In this document: piece by piece, positions 6,698-8,365 of the stretch
How positions within the stretch are numbered: the first letter of the stretch is position 1
Layout: each line of letters opens with the position of its first letter
Assembly (NCBI GenBank): GCA_910578235.1
Contig: CAJTPP010000009.1
Span: 51,046-59,410, forward strand
Source of the DNA: an uncultured Clostridia bacterium
GTDB lineage: Bacteria > Bacillota > Clostridia > UBA1381
Reading direction: 5' to 3'
DNA length: 8,365 nucleotides
Translations under genes and position numbers: made by a program
The notes under the pieces: generated by a model
The model's input: only the letters and a program-made list of their open reading frames with translations
What the model was told of the DNA's origin: nothing
The model's database searches: none

Positions 6698-8365
6698 TTA
6701 TTCAAGCACTACCATCTGATGACATTCTATTTCTTCTATGCAAACGGAAACAAATCCGTCCTCATACTGAAAATCTATGTCCTTATTTTGCGGCGCAAGA
6801 TACACACGGCTGATTTCCATATCTGTTTTTATTTTCAAATCGGTATTATAAACAGGTATTATGTCCTCAATAATCTCCGTATCACGTCCGCGCTTTACAG
6901 GACTTGCATAAAGCAAATGACAAATCAGTCTATCTCCCTGTCTCATAAGCGTAGTTATACCTTGCGCGGGAAGATTTGTAATTAAAGTTTTACCATCGCC
7001 AAGCAGCCTATCCAGCGCGAACACCGTCATCTGTTTCAGATGAATTCCGCCTGTCTCAGCATAATCATCAAATATGTTCCATGCGATATATATTCCGTCC
7101 TTGCCCTCTGTCATTCCGCCGCCGCCGTATTCGCCGCTGCACGGCGTATGCTGATGCGAGCAAAAATGCTCCCATGTACGGTTGAAATAAGGATTTTCAC
7201 GCATTCCAAGCTCAGTTCCTATGCATTGTACCTTTTCTCCGCTGCTATACATTACATAATCAGTATCGCCCATACCCGCAATTTTTCCCAGTGGTCTGAA
7301 ATAATCAGGCTTATACTGATTTTCCTCAATCCACCGCGCGCCGAGATCAAGACAAAATTCATTTTTATCCGTATACAGCGCGGATTTGCCCGTAGCCAGT
7401 ACTTTGCCGCCTTTATCGCAAAAACGTCTCAGTTTTTCCGCAAAATCACTGTTAACACGCACAATATCAGGCAGTATCACTACCCTGTAATTATCCAGTT
7501 CTGTTTCAAAATCCGCAATATCGAACAAATACTTGCCTTCAAGCATAATACGGCAAACGCCGCTTCCCGATGCGCCGACCTGAGTTGTCTGAGCCGTACT
7601 GTGTGTTCCTTCACATGCTTCGGGACTGATCACGGCAATATCAGCGACAGAGCTAACATTGTCAAGCCACGGTTCTTTCTTCTCAAGCTCCGCATATGCG
7701 CGTCCTATCAAATCATATGTAACCATATCCATTTCACCATTCGGTGAAAGCTGATCGCCTATTGAGCTTTTAGCACCGTTTGCCGCAGCAAGCGAAACCT
7801 CGTAACGAAGCGCGTTCGGATGCTTAAAACCGCCGAATTCCCCCCACGAGCTGTGAAATTTACCTGTCATACCAAGATACTCTATTCCCAGTCCCTGACA
7901 ATATCTTGCTGAAAACGGAAAATGATCATAGCCCCAGCCGCCTGTAGGCAGACTTTCAAGCTCCAAATGTGTGTTATAACACGCCAGATCACGTCTGCCC
8001 TGACGGATATGACCTCCGTTATGAAACAAAGGCAGTCCTGCCCTGTGCTTATCCACAGCCGCCCGAGTTTTCTCACAGTAACGCCTGTAAACCATTTCGG
8101 CGTGCTCCATTACAGCCTTGTCATCATACGGATTTACCCCAAGCTTTTCACGCTCCGCAATACAATTCTGACAATAACACGGCTGAACACCCGCTATATC
8201 AAGAAAAATTCCGTCAGCTTCATAATTGGCGCATACTTCCTCAATCTGCTTTAACAGCACTTCCAGATACGGCGAAGACATACACAGCTTGTGATAACCC
8301 GCTTCAGTAAAATCCTTCGCCCACATAGTGGACTCGTCTTTATTCCTGACAAGCCATTCGGGATG
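6698..8365 (-). CDS. GHL6/GH42M-domain glycosidase, candidate GH151-like alpha-L-fucosidase (5' truncated)
   Basis: The frame is open to the right edge (HPEWLVRNKDEST precedes the first internal Met at 8326), so the true start is outside. 555 residues are visible of perhaps 650-700. The HPEWL opening, DGIFLDI (51-57), a Cys-x-Cys-x-x-Cys cluster at 63-68 and MTGKFHSSWGEFGGFKHPNA with GAKSSIGDQLSP are hallmarks of the hypothetical glycosyl hydrolase 6 TIM barrel (PF14871). A Rossmann-like beta-galactosidase trimerisation domain follows (about 235-380; YRVVILPD and FCDKGGKVLATG), then a C-terminal beta-sandwich. This barrel plus GH42M order is that of alpha-L-fucosidases placed in GH151. Catalytic residues are not assigned; the Asp of FLDI and the Glu of WGEFGG are candidates. 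The fucI gene in the same operon supports fucose release. Alternatives are other alpha-L-sugar or beta-galactoside hydrolases. No secretion signal can be judged because the N-terminus is missing. The domain call is sure; the substrate is inferred. Confidence 0.78.
   Translation of the reverse strand, partial: HPEWLVRNKDESTMWAKDFTEAGYHKLCMSSPYLEVLLKQIEEVCANYEADGIFLDIAGVQPCYCQNCIAEREKLGVNPYDDKAVMEHAEMVYRRYCEKTRAAVDKHRAGLPLFHNGGHIRQGRRDLACYNTHLELESLPTGGWGYDHFPFSARYCQGLGIEYLGMTGKFHSSWGEFGGFKHPNALRYEVSLAAANGAKSSIGDQLSPNGEMDMVTYDLIGRAYAELEKKEPWLDNVSSVADIAVISPEACEGTHSTAQTTQVGASGSGVCRIMLEGKYLFDIADFETELDNYRVVILPDIVRVNSDFAEKLRRFCDKGGKVLATGKSALYTDKNEFCLDLGARWIEENQYKPDYFRPLGKIAGMGDTDYVMYSSGEKVQCIGTELGMRENPYFNRTWEHFCSHQHTPCSGEYGGGGMTEGKDGIYIAWNIFDDYAETGGIHLKQMTVFALDRLLGDGKTLITNLPAQGITTLMRQGDRLICHLLYASPVKRGRDTEIIEDIIPVYNTDLKIKTDMEISRVYLAPQNKDIDFQYEDGFVSVCIEEIECHQMVVLE

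Larger units (their letters stand above)
694..8365 (-). other. Five-gene fucoside/glycoside utilisation operon
   Basis: Five same-strand genes follow one another with gaps of 22 bp, an 8-bp overlap, 14 bp and 24 bp. No gap is large enough for a promoter plus operator, and a clear Shine-Dalgarno precedes each complete gene. The unit is therefore probably one transcript starting beyond the right edge and ending in the 180-bp convergent region near the left. No regulator, transporter, fuculokinase or fuculose-phosphate aldolase is in view. The order is glycosidase, SGNH hydrolase, GH94 phosphorylase, serine hydrolase, fucI. Confidence 0.8.

Noticed and set aside
7040..7747. 235-codon plus-strand frame
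   Set aside because: It lies opposite the conserved GHL6/GH42M gene. Its composition is that of an antisense shadow with no family resemblance.

Overview
The window looks like a carbohydrate-use locus from an anaerobic Firmicute, probably a gut or plant-fibre-associated Clostridia member. The reasons are strong AGGAGG-type ribosome binding sites, tightly packed genes, moderate base composition, and protein families common in such bacteria: GH94 phosphorylase, DUF4886 SGNH protein, GHL6-type glycosidase and a KdgK-type kinase. The exact taxon cannot be read from the sequence. No RNA genes, CRISPR arrays, insertion sequences or origins were seen.

Layout. Bases 1-514 (+) hold the 3' part of a PfkB-family kinase that best fits 2-keto-3-deoxygluconate kinase. 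It is followed by a 117-nt untranslated stretch and a textbook intrinsic terminator (632-668). Everything to the right lies on the minus strand and converges on that terminator. In transcription order the five genes are: a GHL6/GH42M-type glycosidase resembling GH151 alpha-L-fucosidases (8365 to 6698, 5' end outside the window), an SGNH/DUF4886 hydrolase (6675 to 5926), a GH94 glycoside phosphorylase (5933 to 3675), a beta-lactamase-fold serine hydrolase (3660 to 2500) and L-fucose isomerase FucI (2475 to 694). Gaps are 22, -8, 14 and 24 bp, so they almost certainly form one operon whose promoter lies beyond the right edge.

How the genes may work together (inference). None of the four complete operon proteins shows a signal peptide or membrane segment, so an imported oligosaccharide is probably processed in the cytoplasm. 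The glycosidase would release L-fucose or a related sugar, one or both hydrolases would remove acyl groups, GH94 would phosphorolyse a beta-glycosidic disaccharide to a sugar 1-phosphate, and FucI would convert L-fucose to L-fuculose. A fucosylated, O-acetylated plant glycan such as xyloglucan, or a fucosylated and acetylated pectic side chain, would fit this set. No gene here fixes the substrate. The later steps of fucose breakdown (fuculokinase, fuculose-phosphate aldolase) and the transporter are not in the window.
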